A program made the translations under genes and the position numbers. DNA of 64,000 nt from Halobacillus_B sp963739045 (lineage in GTDB: Bacteria > Bacillota > Bacilli > Bacillales > Halobacillaceae): positions 930,001 to 994,000 of the forward strand of contig CAVTYY010000005.1 in the NCBI GenBank assembly GCA_963739045.1, written 5' to 3'. The notes beneath the pieces were generated by a model. It did no database searches. It had not been told where the DNA came from and worked only from the letters and a program-made list of their open reading frames with translations. How positions within the stretch are numbered: the first letter of the stretch is position 1; the number at the start of each line of letters is the position of its first letter. Positions 1 through 9,091 of this stretch are shown piece after piece.

Positions 1-74
1 AAGGTGAAAATAAGGAAATAAAGAAGTCTATAGACCAAAATAGTATACTCTTATTTCTGAAAGGATGAGCAGTA

Positions 75-1796
75 ATGTTTGAGCAAAGAACCGGAGAATT
101 TCTAACCCAGCAATTAATTGATTGGGGAGTTAATCATATTTATGGTTTACCTGGGGATTCCATTAATGAATTTATTGAAGATTTACGAACCAGGCAGGAG
201 GAAATGAAGTTTATCCAAGTGCGGCATGAAGAAACCGGAGCATTGGCAGCAGCCGCTTACGGTAAATTGACAGGCAGGCTGGGAGTTTGTTTATCCATTG
301 CCGGACCTGGAGCTATTCATTTATTAAATGGACTCTATGATGCTCGGGAAGACCATGCGCCTGTCCTGGCAATTGTCGGGCAAGTGCGAAGTGAAGAAGT
401 AGGCACAGATGCCTTTCAGGAGATTAATTTAGAGCGTATGTTTGATGATGTAGCAGTTTTCAACAAACGGGTAGAAACAGAAGCTCAGCTTCCCGATTTA
501 CTTAATCAGGCAATCCGTGAAGCTTATGCTAACAAAGGCGTGTCTGTACTGGTCGTACCTGATGATCTATTCGCAAAAAAACAGAAACAGCAAACACGCC
601 TTACGGCTGATTCCTATTATAAACCGTCAATGATGCCTGCTGAAGTTCAGATGAACGAGGCGCGACAATTAATTGAGAATGCAGAAAAACCTGTGATCCT
701 TGCAGGGAAAGGAACCGTGGATGCTCGAAATGAACTGCTAGCTTTTGCTGAAAAAATGGGAGCCCCTATCGTACTTAGTCTTCTGGCTAAAGGTGTCATT
801 CCCGACCATCATCCATACTGTCTCGGACAGCATGGACAGATTGGTACCAAGCCCGCTTATCATGCTATCAAAGAATCTGACCTTATCTTACTCGTTGGGA
901 CCCAATTTCCTTATCGAGACTTTTTACCCGATAATGTAAAGGCCATTCAAATTGATAACAAGCCAGAGAATCTTGGCAGATACTATCCTATAACCGTCGG
1001 CCTACCAGGAGACGCTAAGGAGACTATGACCGCTTTAACGAAGCTTCTTACTCCAGCAGCATCTAAAGATTTTCTAGAAAAATGCCAGGAGAATATGAAC
1101 CAATGGCGGATTTCTTTACAAAAAGAAAAGCGCGAAAAGAAATCTCCGCTTCATGCACCTCAAGTGATGTATCAGCTTGAACAGATGATGGAGCCTAATG
1201 CGATCGTTTCCGCTGATGTTGGAAACGTAACCGTCTGGGTTACGCGCTTTCTGCCATTTGTAGACCAGCGATTAGTGATATCAGGGTCATTAGCTACTAT
1301 GGGCAGCGGGCTTCCTGGAGCGATTGCTGCGCAATTTGCTTACCCTGACAAGCAGGTCATTGGCATATGCGGGGATGGTGGATTCTCTATGGTTATGCAT
1401 GATTTTGTAACCGCAGTAAAATATAACCTCCCTATTAAAATGATCGTGCTGAACAATAGTAAAATCGGGATGATTAAATTTGAACAAGAGCAAATGGGAC
1501 ACTTAAATTATGAAACGGATCTTGGAGAAGTGGACTTTGCTAAATTTGCAGAATCATGTGGAGGAGAAGGTTACAGAATTGAAGGACCTGAGGATTTAGA
1601 AACTAAAATGAAGCAGGCTTTTGTATCAGATAAACCTGTATTGATCGATGTCGTCATCGAAGATCAGGCTCCACTGCCGGGCCATATTGGATATCAGTCA
1701 GCTGTTAATTTCTCCAGCTATATTATTAAAAATTTCTTTGAAACAGGTTCAATGGATCTTCCTGATATGAAGAAAGCAATTAAAAGACTTAAGTAA
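75..1796 (+). CDS. ydaP: Pyruvate oxidase, thiamine-diphosphate dependent
   Basis: A 573-residue enzyme of the acetolactate synthase/pyruvate oxidase superfamily, expected to decarboxylate pyruvate oxidatively in the cytoplasm using ThDP and FAD. The order is N-terminal ThDP pyrimidine domain (about 5-170, with GLPGDSINEF and the activating Glu in RHEETGALAAAA), central domain (about 190-320), and C-terminal ThDP diphosphate domain with GDGGFSMVMHDF followed by the closing NN about 25 residues on. Length matches B. subtilis YdaP. The ATG follows GAAAGGATGAG at a normal distance. It is convergent with rnjA and shares a terminator with it. The choice of pyruvate oxidase over another ThDP enzyme rests on overall resemblance to YdaP and no acetolactate synthase partner is nearby. 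Confidence 0.9.
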   Translation: MFEQRTGEFLTQQLIDWGVNHIYGLPGDSINEFIEDLRTRQEEMKFIQVRHEETGALAAAAYGKLTGRLGVCLSIAGPGAIHLLNGLYDAREDHAPVLAIVGQVRSEEVGTDAFQEINLERMFDDVAVFNKRVETEAQLPDLLNQAIREAYANKGVSVLVVPDDLFAKKQKQQTRLTADSYYKPSMMPAEVQMNEARQLIENAEKPVILAGKGTVDARNELLAFAEKMGAPIVLSLLAKGVIPDHHPYCLGQHGQIGTKPAYHAIKESDLILLVGTQFPYRDFLPDNVKAIQIDNKPENLGRYYPITVGLPGDAKETMTALTKLLTPAASKDFLEKCQENMNQWRISLQKEKREKKSPLHAPQVMYQLEQMMEPNAIVSADVGNVTVWVTRFLPFVDQRLVISGSLATMGSGLPGAIAAQFAYPDKQVIGICGDGGFSMVMHDFVTAVKYNLPIKMIVLNNSKIGMIKFEQEQMGHLNYETDLGEVDFAKFAESCGGEGYRIEGPEDLETKMKQAFVSDKPVLIDVVIEDQAPLPGHIGYQSAVNFSSYIIKNFFETGSMDLPDMKKAIKRLK

Positions 1797-1800
1797 AAGT

Positions 1801-1832
1801 AAAAAAAACCCCGCCAGCGGCGGGGTTTTTTA
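1801..1832. terminator. Bidirectional rho-independent terminator between ydaP and rnjA
   Basis: A GC-rich hairpin (ACCCCGCC, loop AGC, GGCGGGGT) is flanked by an A-run on the left and a T-run on the right, so it can terminate both convergent genes. Confidence 0.92.
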
Positions 1833-1835
1833 CAT

Positions 1836-3503
1836 TCATACTTCCATAATAATTGGAAGTATCATTGGACGTCTTTTCGTCTTTTCGAATAAGAATGGTG
1901 CAATCGTATCAGTGATTTCGTTTTTAATTTCCGACCACTGAGTCGTTCTGCGTTCCATTACTTTATCAACATGGGACCTAACAAGCTTCTGGGCTTCTTT
2001 AATAAGGTCTTCAGATTCTCTCATGTAAACAAATCCGCGGGAGATAATATCTGGACCCGAAGCAATCTTGAATTCCTTCATATTGATACTGACTACGACA
2101 ATCACGAGACCTTCTTCAGAAAGAATTCTCCGATCTCTAAGTACGATGTTTCCAATGTCGCCAATTCCACTGCCGTCTACATAGACAGAACCAGATGGAA
2201 TTTTGCCGGCAACCATGGCCTCATCCTTACCTAGAGCCAGTACGTCGCCATTATCCATAACAAAACAGTTCCCAGGATCAATATCACAATCCTGACTTAA
2301 ATTAGCATGTTCTTTCAGCATTCTGTACTCACCGTGGATCGGCATGAAGAACTTCGGCTGAATCAAACGAAGCATCAGCTTCATTTCTTCCTGACTGCCA
2401 TGGCCGGAAGTATGAATGTCATTTAATGGACCGTGGATGACGTCTGCGCCTGCACGATACAATTTATTAATTGTGCGGCTTACACTGATTGTGTTACCAG
2501 GGATTGGGGAAGAAGAAAACACAACAGTGTCGCCAGGCATAATTTGAATTTGTCGGTGCGTACCATTGGCTATCCGGGATAGAGCAGCCATAGGCTCACC
2601 TTGAGAACCCGTGCATAAGATCACAACTTCATGGGCAGGAAGTCGATTAATTTGCTGGGCGTCAATAAATGTGTCTTTAGGGGCGCGTATATATCCAAGC
2701 TCTTGTCCGATAGCCATGGAAGCTTCCATACTACGGCCAAATACTGCCACTTTGCGGTTATTCCTTACAGCTGCTTCAACGACTTGCTGTAAACGGTGAA
2801 TATTTGAAGCAAAGGTGGCAAAAATTAAACGGCCATTTACTCGAGTAAAGATATCTTGGATACTTTGCCCAACCACTCGTTCAGACTTAGTAAAACCAGG
2901 AACTTCACTATTCGTACTATCTGATAAGAGTGCAAGCACGCCCTCTTTACCAATCTCAGCCATTTTAGCAATGTTGGCAGGCTCTCCAACAGGGGTGAAA
3001 TCAAACTTAAAGTCCCCTGTATGCACAATATTACCCGGTGGGGTCTTAACTACAATCCCGTAGGAATCCGGGATACTGTGAGTAGTTCGGAAGAAGGAAA
3101 CAGACGTTTTACGGAATTTAATAACGTCATCTTCTCCAATAATATGCATTTTTGTATTACGCAATAAACCGTGTTCATCCAGTTTGTTGCGCAGAAGACC
3201 CGCTGCCAGTTTACCAGCATAGATCGGAATATTTATCTCGCGTAATAGATAAGGAATACCGCCAATGTGGTCTTCGTGTCCGTGGGTGATGAATAAACCT
3301 TTAATCTTATCCTGGTTTTGAACTAAATAGGTATAATCCGGTATGACGTAGTCTATTCCTAATAGTTCGTCTTCAGGGAATTTGATACCTGCATCGATGA
3401 GGATGATTTCGTCCTGAAATTGAACGCCGTATGTGTTTTTACCAATTTCTCCTAGTCCGCCAAGGGCGAACACAGCAGTCTGGTCATTTTTTACAAACTT
3501 CAT
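1836..3503 (-). CDS. rnjA: Ribonuclease J1
   Basis: A 555-residue metallo-beta-lactamase/beta-CASP nuclease with 5'-3' exonuclease and endonuclease activity in mRNA decay and rRNA maturation. The metal-binding motif HGHEDH is at residues 74-79 (His74, His76, Asp78, His79). The beta-CASP region and the C-terminal RNase J dimerisation domain follow. Length equals that of B. subtilis RnjA (YkqC). It begins 3 nt after the rpoY stop on the same strand, and the Shine-Dalgarno lies inside the end of rpoY, so the two are probably co-transcribed and translationally coupled. Essential or near essential in Bacillaceae. It connects functionally to the SR1P peptide encoded at 20419, since SR1P/GapA acts on RNase J1 in B. 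subtilis. Confidence 0.97.
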   Translation of the reverse strand: MKFVKNDQTAVFALGGLGEIGKNTYGVQFQDEIILIDAGIKFPEDELLGIDYVIPDYTYLVQNQDKIKGLFITHGHEDHIGGIPYLLREINIPIYAGKLAAGLLRNKLDEHGLLRNTKMHIIGEDDVIKFRKTSVSFFRTTHSIPDSYGIVVKTPPGNIVHTGDFKFDFTPVGEPANIAKMAEIGKEGVLALLSDSTNSEVPGFTKSERVVGQSIQDIFTRVNGRLIFATFASNIHRLQQVVEAAVRNNRKVAVFGRSMEASMAIGQELGYIRAPKDTFIDAQQINRLPAHEVVILCTGSQGEPMAALSRIANGTHRQIQIMPGDTVVFSSSPIPGNTISVSRTINKLYRAGADVIHGPLNDIHTSGHGSQEEMKLMLRLIQPKFFMPIHGEYRMLKEHANLSQDCDIDPGNCFVMDNGDVLALGKDEAMVAGKIPSGSVYVDGSGIGDIGNIVLRDRRILSEEGLVIVVVSINMKEFKIASGPDIISRGFVYMRESEDLIKEAQKLVRSHVDKVMERRTTQWSEIKNEITDTIAPFLFEKTKRRPMILPIIMEV

Positions 3504-3506
3504 CCG

Positions 3507-3716
3507 TTACACGTTCTCCAGTGAAAAATCTTCAGATTGCTGTTCATAAGCCAAGTGATCCTCATCTAACACCTGGATATACTCAATATTAAATCCTTTA
3601 TCGGCCAGTTTTTCGCGTACTTTTCTCTCAGTTTCCGCTTCTACGTACATGGCCTCCGTACGTTCGCGAACAGGAACCTCTTTCGCGAGTTCCTGATACA
3701 ATACTTTAAAAATCAT
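3507..3716 (-). CDS. rpoY: RNA polymerase epsilon subunit
   Basis: A 69-residue protein of the RpoY/YkzG family, a small auxiliary subunit of Firmicute RNA polymerase. It starts MIFKVLYQELAKEVPVRE and contains the conserved ERTEAMYVEA and NIEYIQVLDEDHLAYE stretches. I chose the internal ATG at 3716 rather than the upstream in-frame codon at 3752, because AGGAGAGA lies just before it and the family starts with MIFKV. It is the first gene of a two-gene operon with rnjA, as in B. subtilis, and a good sigma-A promoter lies 22 nt upstream. Confidence 0.95.
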   Translation of the reverse strand: MIFKVLYQELAKEVPVRERTEAMYVEAETERKVREKLADKGFNIEYIQVLDEDHLAYEQQSEDFSLENV

Positions 3717-3737
3717 TACTCTATCTCTCCTAACTAG

Positions 3738-3766
3738 ATATAATTTCCACATTCTTGTCCTGTCAA
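3738..3766 (-). promoter_or_regulatory. Sigma-A promoter of rpoY-rnjA
   Basis: On the minus strand, a perfect -35 TTGACA (3766-3761) is followed after 17 nt by TTATAT (3743-3738) as the -10. It lies directly upstream of the rpoY Shine-Dalgarno. Confidence 0.75.
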
Positions 3767-3844
3767 TAATAATAGCACGTTTAATTACCGGATGGTAATG
3801 ATATAAGTGGTTGAAGCTGCCATTTTACCAGCAAGCTGAATATA

Positions 3845-3916
3845 TTACGCGTAAGTTTTTCGTTCCATTAATTTTTTCCAACGTTTCCTGAGCTTTCTTC
3901 GCAGACGCTTCATCAT
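3845..3916 (-). CDS. Possible 23-residue very basic peptide
   Basis: A short open frame reads MMKRLRRKLRKRWKKLMERK and then TYA before TAA. It is preceded by a strong Shine-Dalgarno (AAAGGAGATGG) at a reasonable distance. Twelve of its 23 residues are Lys or Arg. I recognise no family. It sits between rpoY and ykrA, where B. subtilis has no annotated gene. It could be a small basic peptide similar in character to Fur-regulated basic proteins, or simply a chance frame behind a chance Shine-Dalgarno. Only the start signal and composition support it. Confidence 0.3.
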   Translation of the reverse strand: MMKRLRRKLRKRWKKLMERKTYA

Positions 3917-4178
3917 GGGGCACCCATCTCCTTTCAACGATGAAGAAAACCACAAAAACGTTAAACCGCCCAATCCCTGTTACTCTTAGTATAATACGGT
4001 TTGGAAAAGAATGAAACATTTACATTGCAGAATTTATGTTTTTATCCTTTGTTGTTCTTCTCAAACCTATCCACTCGTGCTAAAGTATAGCCAATTGCAT
4101 CAATCTTTAAATCATTAATAAAAGTTTAACCGCCATATTAAATAGTCAGGCTACCGAAGAAAATGGAGGAAAATGTAT

Positions 4179-4961
4179 ATGAATAAGAAGATCGCGTTTT
4201 TTGATATTGATGGCACCTTACTTAATCACCAGAAGGAATTGCCAGTTGAAACTATTCAAGTTATTAAGGAGCTTCAGCAAGCGGGCGTATACTGTGCGAT
4301 TGCAACAGGACGTGCTCCTTTTATGTTCAAAGATATAAGGGCGACTCTTAATATTGAATCGTATGTCAGTTTTAATGGCCAATATGTAGTGTTCGAAGGC
4401 CGTCCTGTTTATAAAAATCCATTATCCATCGACCATTTGAAAATTTTATTTGCAGAAGCTCAAAAGAATAACCATCCGATGGTGTTTATGAATCACGAGG
4501 AAATGAAAGCTTCACATTCTGAACAACATTATATAAATGAAAGTCTAGGGTCACTTCATTTTACTTACCCTGAAATTGATTCCACATTCTATAATAAGAC
4601 GGATCTTTATCAATCGCTTCTTTTCTGTGAGGGGGAGGAAATTGAAAAATACCGCAAATTGAACCTTGATTTTGATTACATTCGCTGGCATCAGTTTTCC
4701 TGTGATGTCCTGCCTAAAGGCGGTTCGAAGGCAGAGGGAATTAAACAAATGATTGAATCGGCTGGAGTTGCTCTAGAAGATACTTATGCATTCGGTGACG
4801 GTCTCAATGATATTGAGATGATTCGTGAAGCAGGGACTGGTGTCGCCATGGGTAATGCTGTGCCAGAAACAAAAGCGGTAAGTGATTATGTCACATCTGA
4901 TGTGAATGAAGGTGGTCTAGTTAAAGCCATTAAAGAACTAGGATTACTAGATAACGAATAG
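4179..4961 (+). CDS. ykrA: HAD-superfamily phosphatase, Cof type (YkrA)
   Basis: A 260-residue member of the Cof-type HAD phosphatases, soluble Mg-dependent enzymes acting on phosphorylated sugars or nucleotides. Motif I is FFDIDGTLL with the nucleophile Asp9 and acid/base Asp11. Motif II Thr is in CAIATGRAP. The lysine of motif III is in LPKGGSKAEGI, and motif IV is GDGLNDIEMI. A C2-type cap lies between. The second ATG (4179) is preferred over the one at 4173, because GGAGGA lies 8-9 nt before it but only 3 nt before the first. The synteny (rnjA-rpoY-ykrA-def) identifies it as YkrA. The substrate is unknown. Confidence 0.9.
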   Translation: MNKKIAFFDIDGTLLNHQKELPVETIQVIKELQQAGVYCAIATGRAPFMFKDIRATLNIESYVSFNGQYVVFEGRPVYKNPLSIDHLKILFAEAQKNNHPMVFMNHEEMKASHSEQHYINESLGSLHFTYPEIDSTFYNKTDLYQSLLFCEGEEIEKYRKLNLDFDYIRWHQFSCDVLPKGGSKAEGIKQMIESAGVALEDTYAFGDGLNDIEMIREAGTGVAMGNAVPETKAVSDYVTSDVNEGGLVKAIKELGLLDNE

Positions 4962-5045
4962 ATAAAGTGATCGACCTCAAAGCATCCGGAGGACATGCTG
5001 AACAGATAGACGTTCTCAGCCCTAAACGTAATTCACTACTAAATA

Positions 5046-5090
5046 TAATGAACCCGAACCTGATAAATGCAAAGGTTCGGGTTCATTATT
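5046..5090. terminator. Bidirectional terminator, CCCGAACC/GGTTCGGG type
   Basis: A perfect 15-bp stem pairs 5047-5061 with 5073-5087 between the convergent ykrA and def. The core CCCGAACC...GGTTCGGG recurs in three other terminators of this window. Confidence 0.85.
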
Positions 5091-5111
5091 GAAAATTATG
5101 TGCTTTGGATT

Positions 5112-5666
5112 TTAACGGTCAACAGGTTTTGCCCCGTCAGGTTCTTTAAATGGCTGATCTTTATTAATGTGATCGTAAAACATAATTCCATGTAAGTGAT
5201 CAATTTCATGCTGAAATACAATCGCAGCATAGTCCTTCAACCTTAGCTTTAAGTCATTGCCTTCTAAGTCTGTCGCTCTAACGGTGATCCTTCGATATCT
5301 TGGTACATATCCAGGAACTTCCCGGTCGACAGATAAACAGCCTTCTCCTGTAGACAGATAAGTCTTTTCCACAGAATGACTGACAATTTTGGGGTTGAGT
5401 AACCCGTAGCTGTAAAGCCGGTCATTCAAGTCGGTGAAGTGCACAGCAAGCATTCGCTTGTTCACATTAATTTGCGGAGCAGCTAAGCCCACACCTGGTC
5501 TCAACCCGTACCGGTCGCACATTTGTTCATCTTGACTATTCTTTAAATACTCAAGCATATTTTTAAGTGTATCTCTATCTTCATCTGCAGGGGGAAGTGT
5601 TACTTCATCTGTAACTTTTCTTAATGCCGGATGCCCTTCCCTTACAATATCCTCCATCGTAATCAT
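5112..5666 (-). CDS. def: Peptide deformylase
   Basis: A 184-residue iron/zinc enzyme that removes the N-formyl group from new proteins. All three motifs are visible: GVGLAAPQ (motif 1), EGCLSV with the metal-binding Cys (motif 2), and QHEIDH with the two metal His and catalytic Glu (motif 3). The insertion between motifs and its length mark the Gram-positive type 2 form, like B. subtilis DefB (YkrB). The start at 5666 (MITMEDIVREGHPALRK) is chosen over two upstream ATGs, because AAAGGA lies 8 nt before it and the homologue begins identically. It is divergent from ykyA. Confidence 0.96.
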   Translation of the reverse strand: MITMEDIVREGHPALRKVTDEVTLPPADEDRDTLKNMLEYLKNSQDEQMCDRYGLRPGVGLAAPQINVNKRMLAVHFTDLNDRLYSYGLLNPKIVSHSVEKTYLSTGEGCLSVDREVPGYVPRYRRITVRATDLEGNDLKLRLKDYAAIVFQHEIDHLHGIMFYDHINKDQPFKEPDGAKPVDR

Positions 5667-5866
5667 CTTATCCATCCTTTCATCCATAAAACATCTGCCA
5701 ACAAGTTTAACATATGTTTGCTGTAGAGATAGCAAATAAAAAGCTTCAATGTAATGGAAACATAAGTAAAAGAATTCTCTTTCAATTTTTTTTTATATAT
5801 TATACTATGAAAGAGATCACGAAATACATAAGAAGTATTGTGACAGGTTATAAGGGGGAAAATTGT

Positions 5867-6559
5867 GTGCAGTTTCGTCGTTTATTGCTGGGATTCCTTG
5901 CACTAGCGGTTTTTTCATTATCCGCTTGTTCTGGCAAGTCAGCCCAGGAAGAGATCTATGATCATTTAGAGAAAGCAGTAAGTTTAGAGGACGGTTTTCG
6001 TGAACAGCAGGATCCATTAGTTGACTTAGAAAACAAAGAGAACAAATTGTACAATCAAATCGTTGATCTAAGCATGGATAAGTTCGATAAAATTAAAGAC
6101 TTATCTAAACAAGCCAGTGAGATTGTAGATAAAAGAAAAGAAAAACTTGAACTTGAGAAGGAAAGCATTGATGCCGCTAAAGAAGAATTTGATAAGATAA
6201 AACCGCTTATCAGTGAAATAGATGAAGACAAGAAGGAAGCCAAAGAAAATGCGAAAGACCTCTATAAGACGATGCAGGACAGGTATGATGCTTACCAGAA
6301 CCTTTATTCTTCCTATAAAGATTCGCTTAAACTTGATTCAGCACTTTATGACATGCTGCAAAATAAAGATCTAAAGGAAGAAGATCTACAGAAGCAAATA
6401 GAGAAAATAAATAATAACTATGATAAAGTTACCCAGGCAAATAAGAAGTTTAATCAATATACAGAGGAATATAATCAATTAAAGAAGGATTTCTATAAAT
6501 CGGCCGGAATGAAAGTAACTTATGAGGAATCTTCGAATAAGAGTGAAAAGAATAAATAA
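5867..6559 (+). CDS. ykyA: YkyA-type lipoprotein, coiled-coil
   Basis: A 230-residue exported lipoprotein of the YkyA family (putative cell-wall binding lipoprotein). The GTG start at 5867 follows AAGGGGG with ideal spacing. The signal peptide MQFRRLLLGFLALAVF ends in the lipobox LSAC. The rest is almost entirely charged alpha-helical sequence with heptad-like Leu/Ile spacing, rich in Lys, Glu and Asp, ending in a Ser/Lys/Asn tail. The gene precedes pdhA as in B. subtilis. The biochemical role is unknown. An AT-rich stretch with TATACT upstream of 5810 could be its promoter. Confidence 0.88.
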   Translation: MQFRRLLLGFLALAVFSLSACSGKSAQEEIYDHLEKAVSLEDGFREQQDPLVDLENKENKLYNQIVDLSMDKFDKIKDLSKQASEIVDKRKEKLELEKESIDAAKEEFDKIKPLISEIDEDKKEAKENAKDLYKTMQDRYDAYQNLYSSYKDSLKLDSALYDMLQNKDLKEEDLQKQIEKINNNYDKVTQANKKFNQYTEEYNQLKKDFYKSAGMKVTYEESSNKSEKNK

Positions 6560-6595
6560 TATTTCCACCAAGGAAACTGCATAATAATCAATCTG

Positions 6596-6630
6596 AATAA
6601 CCATTCTTAAAGGGATGGTTATTTTTATTT
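6596..6630 (+). terminator. Terminator of ykyA
   Basis: The AATAACCAT...ATGGTTATT stem is followed by TTTATTT, 37 nt after the ykyA stop. Confidence 0.75.
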
Positions 6631-6999
6631 GCATGTAAAAATAAAACGCAGTAAAATTAATACAGGCTTAAAAAATAATTGATACAGTCTTGGGGGAATC
6701 TTGAGGTTCTATTATTTAATATTCTTCCATTTACAGTCATTCATTTATGTATATGGATTATTATATACGAAGTAATTGACGAAAGTTGTCGTTTTGAGCT
6801 AAACTACAAAGAGGAACTAGATTGTACCATTATTTTTTGCTATTTAAATGTAACAGTTTTGATAATAATCTTGCTTATGATTAACAAAGATGTGTACAGG
6901 GTAAAACGTAAAGAGCAAATCGGTACAGTTTTTTTGCAGATTTGGGAAAGCTACTCACAGCATCCATTTTTTAAAGTAGAAAGGAAGAGGTGAACGATT
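6631..6999 (+). promoter_or_regulatory. Long leader/promoter region of the pdh operon
   Basis: A 369-base stretch without a convincing gene. A weak promoter candidate is TTGACG (6776-6781) with TAAACT (6800-6805), spacing 18. An open frame from 6679 uses TTG without a Shine-Dalgarno and was rejected. No riboswitch or T-box was recognised. The length suggests a long 5' leader or a distal control region for pdhA. Confidence 0.35.
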
Positions 7000-8082
7000 T
7001 TGAAACGAACACTTGAGAACATTGAAAACCAGTTCGAAATGTTTCAAATCCTGAATGAAAAAGGCGAAATAGTAAATGAAGATGCCATGCCTGATCTTTC
7101 AGATGATGATTTAAAAGAAATTATGCGCCGCATGGTCTATACAAGAATTCTTGACCAACGTTCTATTGCGTTGAACCGTCAAGGAAGGTTAGGGTTCTAT
7201 GCTCCTACAGCTGGACAGGAAGCATCTCAGCTGGGAAGTCAATTTGCTTTAGAGAAAGAGGACTTTATTCTTCCAGGATATCGTGATGTTCCTCAGATTA
7301 TCTGGCACGGTCTTCCCCTATATCAAGCCTTCTTATTCTCCAAAGGACACTTTAAAGGGAATCAAATGCCTGAAGGCGTAAATGCGGTCAGCCCGCAGAT
7401 CATTATCGGTGCTCAAATCACCCAGGCAGCCGGAGTTGGTCTAGGGCTTAAAAAGCGCGGGAAAAATGCTGTAGCTATCACATATACAGGGGATGGCGGA
7501 GCTTCCCAAGGGGACTTCTATGAAGGTCTTAACTTTGCAGGAGCTTTTAAAGCACAAACGATTTTTGTCGTTCAAAATAACCGTTTTGCTATCTCAGTTC
7601 CAGTTGAGAAGCAATCTGCAGCACAAACAATTGCTCAGAAAGCAGTAGCTGCAGGAATTGAGGGCATTCAAGTTGATGGTATGGACGTTCTTGCTGTTTA
7701 TGCAGCTACTAAAGAAGCTCGTGAGCGAGCGATTGATGGAGAAGGTCCAAGCTTAATCGAAACACTTACTTATCGTTATGGTCCTCACACACTTGCTGGT
7801 GATGATCCTACACGTTACCGTACAGAAGACATGGATAACGAATGGGAACAAAAAGATCCACTTGTTCGTTTCCGTACGTTCCTTGAAAATAAAGATCTTT
7901 GGTCTGAAGAAGAAGAAAATGAAGTCGTTGAACAAGCGAAAAAAGATGTAAAAGCAGCCATCAAAGAAGCTGACAATACACCTAAACAAAAAGTAACAGA
8001 CCTCATTTCTCTTATGTACGAAGAACTTCCATCTAACCTACAAGAACAAATGGAAGAATATAAGGAAAAGGAGTCGAAGTAA
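7000..8082 (+). CDS. pdhA: Pyruvate dehydrogenase E1 component, alpha subunit
   Basis: A 360-residue E1-alpha that, with PdhB, decarboxylates pyruvate and reductively acetylates the lipoyl group of E2. The ThDP motif runs from GDGGASQGDFYEG to the NN of VVQNNRFAISVP, about 30 residues. RYGPHTLAGDDPTRYR is the conserved active-site loop. The start is TTG at 7000, set by GGAAGAGGTG just upstream and by the family N-terminus. It is the first of four tightly spaced genes (3-28 nt gaps) and the operon ends at the terminator 11854. Length agrees with B. subtilis PdhA (371). Confidence 0.97.
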   Translation: MKRTLENIENQFEMFQILNEKGEIVNEDAMPDLSDDDLKEIMRRMVYTRILDQRSIALNRQGRLGFYAPTAGQEASQLGSQFALEKEDFILPGYRDVPQIIWHGLPLYQAFLFSKGHFKGNQMPEGVNAVSPQIIIGAQITQAAGVGLGLKKRGKNAVAITYTGDGGASQGDFYEGLNFAGAFKAQTIFVVQNNRFAISVPVEKQSAAQTIAQKAVAAGIEGIQVDGMDVLAVYAATKEARERAIDGEGPSLIETLTYRYGPHTLAGDDPTRYRTEDMDNEWEQKDPLVRFRTFLENKDLWSEEEENEVVEQAKKDVKAAIKEADNTPKQKVTDLISLMYEELPSNLQEQMEEYKEKESK

Positions 8083-8085
8083 ATC

Positions 8086-9063
8086 ATGGCACAAATGACA
8101 ATGATTCAAGCCATTACAGACGCAATGCGCACAGAACTTAAAAATGACGAAAACGTGCTGGTTTACGGCGAAGACGTCGGTAAGAACGGCGGGGTTTTCC
8201 GTGCAACAGAAGGTCTTCAGGATGAATTTGGTGAAGATCGTGTATTTGATACACCACTAGCTGAATCCGCAATTGGCGGAATGTCCATAGGTCTAGCCCT
8301 TCAAGATTTCCGTCCCGTACCTGAAATCCAGTTCTTTGGTTTCGTTTATGAAGTTATGGATGCGATTAATGGACAAATGGCACGTTACCGCTACCGTTCA
8401 GGAAACAGCCGTCAAATGCCAATCACTGTCCGCTCTCCATTTGGAGGAGGCGTTCATACCCCTGAACTTCACGCTGACAGTCTAGAGGGATTAATGGCAC
8501 AGCAGCCGGGACTTAAAGTAGTTATTCCATCTACACCTTATGATGCAAAAGGTTTGTTAATTCAATCTATTCGCGACAATGATCCTGTAATTTTCCTAGA
8601 GCACATGAAACTTTACCGTTCCTTCCGTGGTGAAGTTCCTGAAGAGGAGTACACCATTGAATTAGGCAAAGCTGATGTAAAACGTGAAGGTACTGACGTA
8701 ACCCTTGTCGCTTATGGTGCTATGGTTCATTCCTGCCTGAAAGCAGCTGATCAGCTGGAAGAGGACGGAATAAGCGCGGAAGTTATTGACCTTCGCACAG
8801 TCAGTCCTGTCGATTACGAAACGATTCTTGAGTCAGTGAAGAAGACAAATCGCGCTGTAGTTGTGCAGGAAGCTCAAAAACAAGCAGGTATTGCAGCAAA
8901 CGTAGTAGCTGAAATTCAAGAAAAAGCGATTCTGCATCTTGAAGCGCCTGTTCTTCGTGTAACAGCACCAGATACCGTCTTTGCCTTCTCATCTGCAGAA
9001 GAAGCATGGCTGCCAAATAACAACACGATTGTTGAAAAAGTAAACACCGTATTAAACTTTTAA
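8086..9063 (+). CDS. pdhB: Pyruvate dehydrogenase E1 component, beta subunit
   Basis: A 325-residue transketolase-like beta subunit forming the alpha2beta2 E1 heterotetramer with PdhA. The conserved starts ALRTELKNDENVLVYGEDVG-like and DTPLAESAIGGMSIG are present, the latter holding the Glu that activates ThDP. The C-terminal transketolase domain includes DLRTVSPVDYETI. It begins 3 nt after the pdhA stop behind AAGGAGTCG, which lies inside the end of pdhA, so translational coupling is likely. No anomaly was seen. Confidence 0.97.
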   Translation: MAQMTMIQAITDAMRTELKNDENVLVYGEDVGKNGGVFRATEGLQDEFGEDRVFDTPLAESAIGGMSIGLALQDFRPVPEIQFFGFVYEVMDAINGQMARYRYRSGNSRQMPITVRSPFGGGVHTPELHADSLEGLMAQQPGLKVVIPSTPYDAKGLLIQSIRDNDPVIFLEHMKLYRSFRGEVPEEEYTIELGKADVKREGTDVTLVAYGAMVHSCLKAADQLEEDGISAEVIDLRTVSPVDYETILESVKKTNRAVVVQEAQKQAGIAANVVAEIQEKAILHLEAPVLRVTAPDTVFAFSSAEEAWLPNNNTIVEKVNTVLNF

Positions 9064-9091
9064 TTAAACCTAAATATAGGAGGTAATGACC

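Noticed and set aside
6679..6993. A 104-codon frame with two hydrophobic stretches upstream of pdhA
   Set aside because: It starts at TTG without a Shine-Dalgarno, uses AT-rich composition typical of intergenic DNA, and runs into the pdhA ribosome binding site. I treat the region as the pdh leader.
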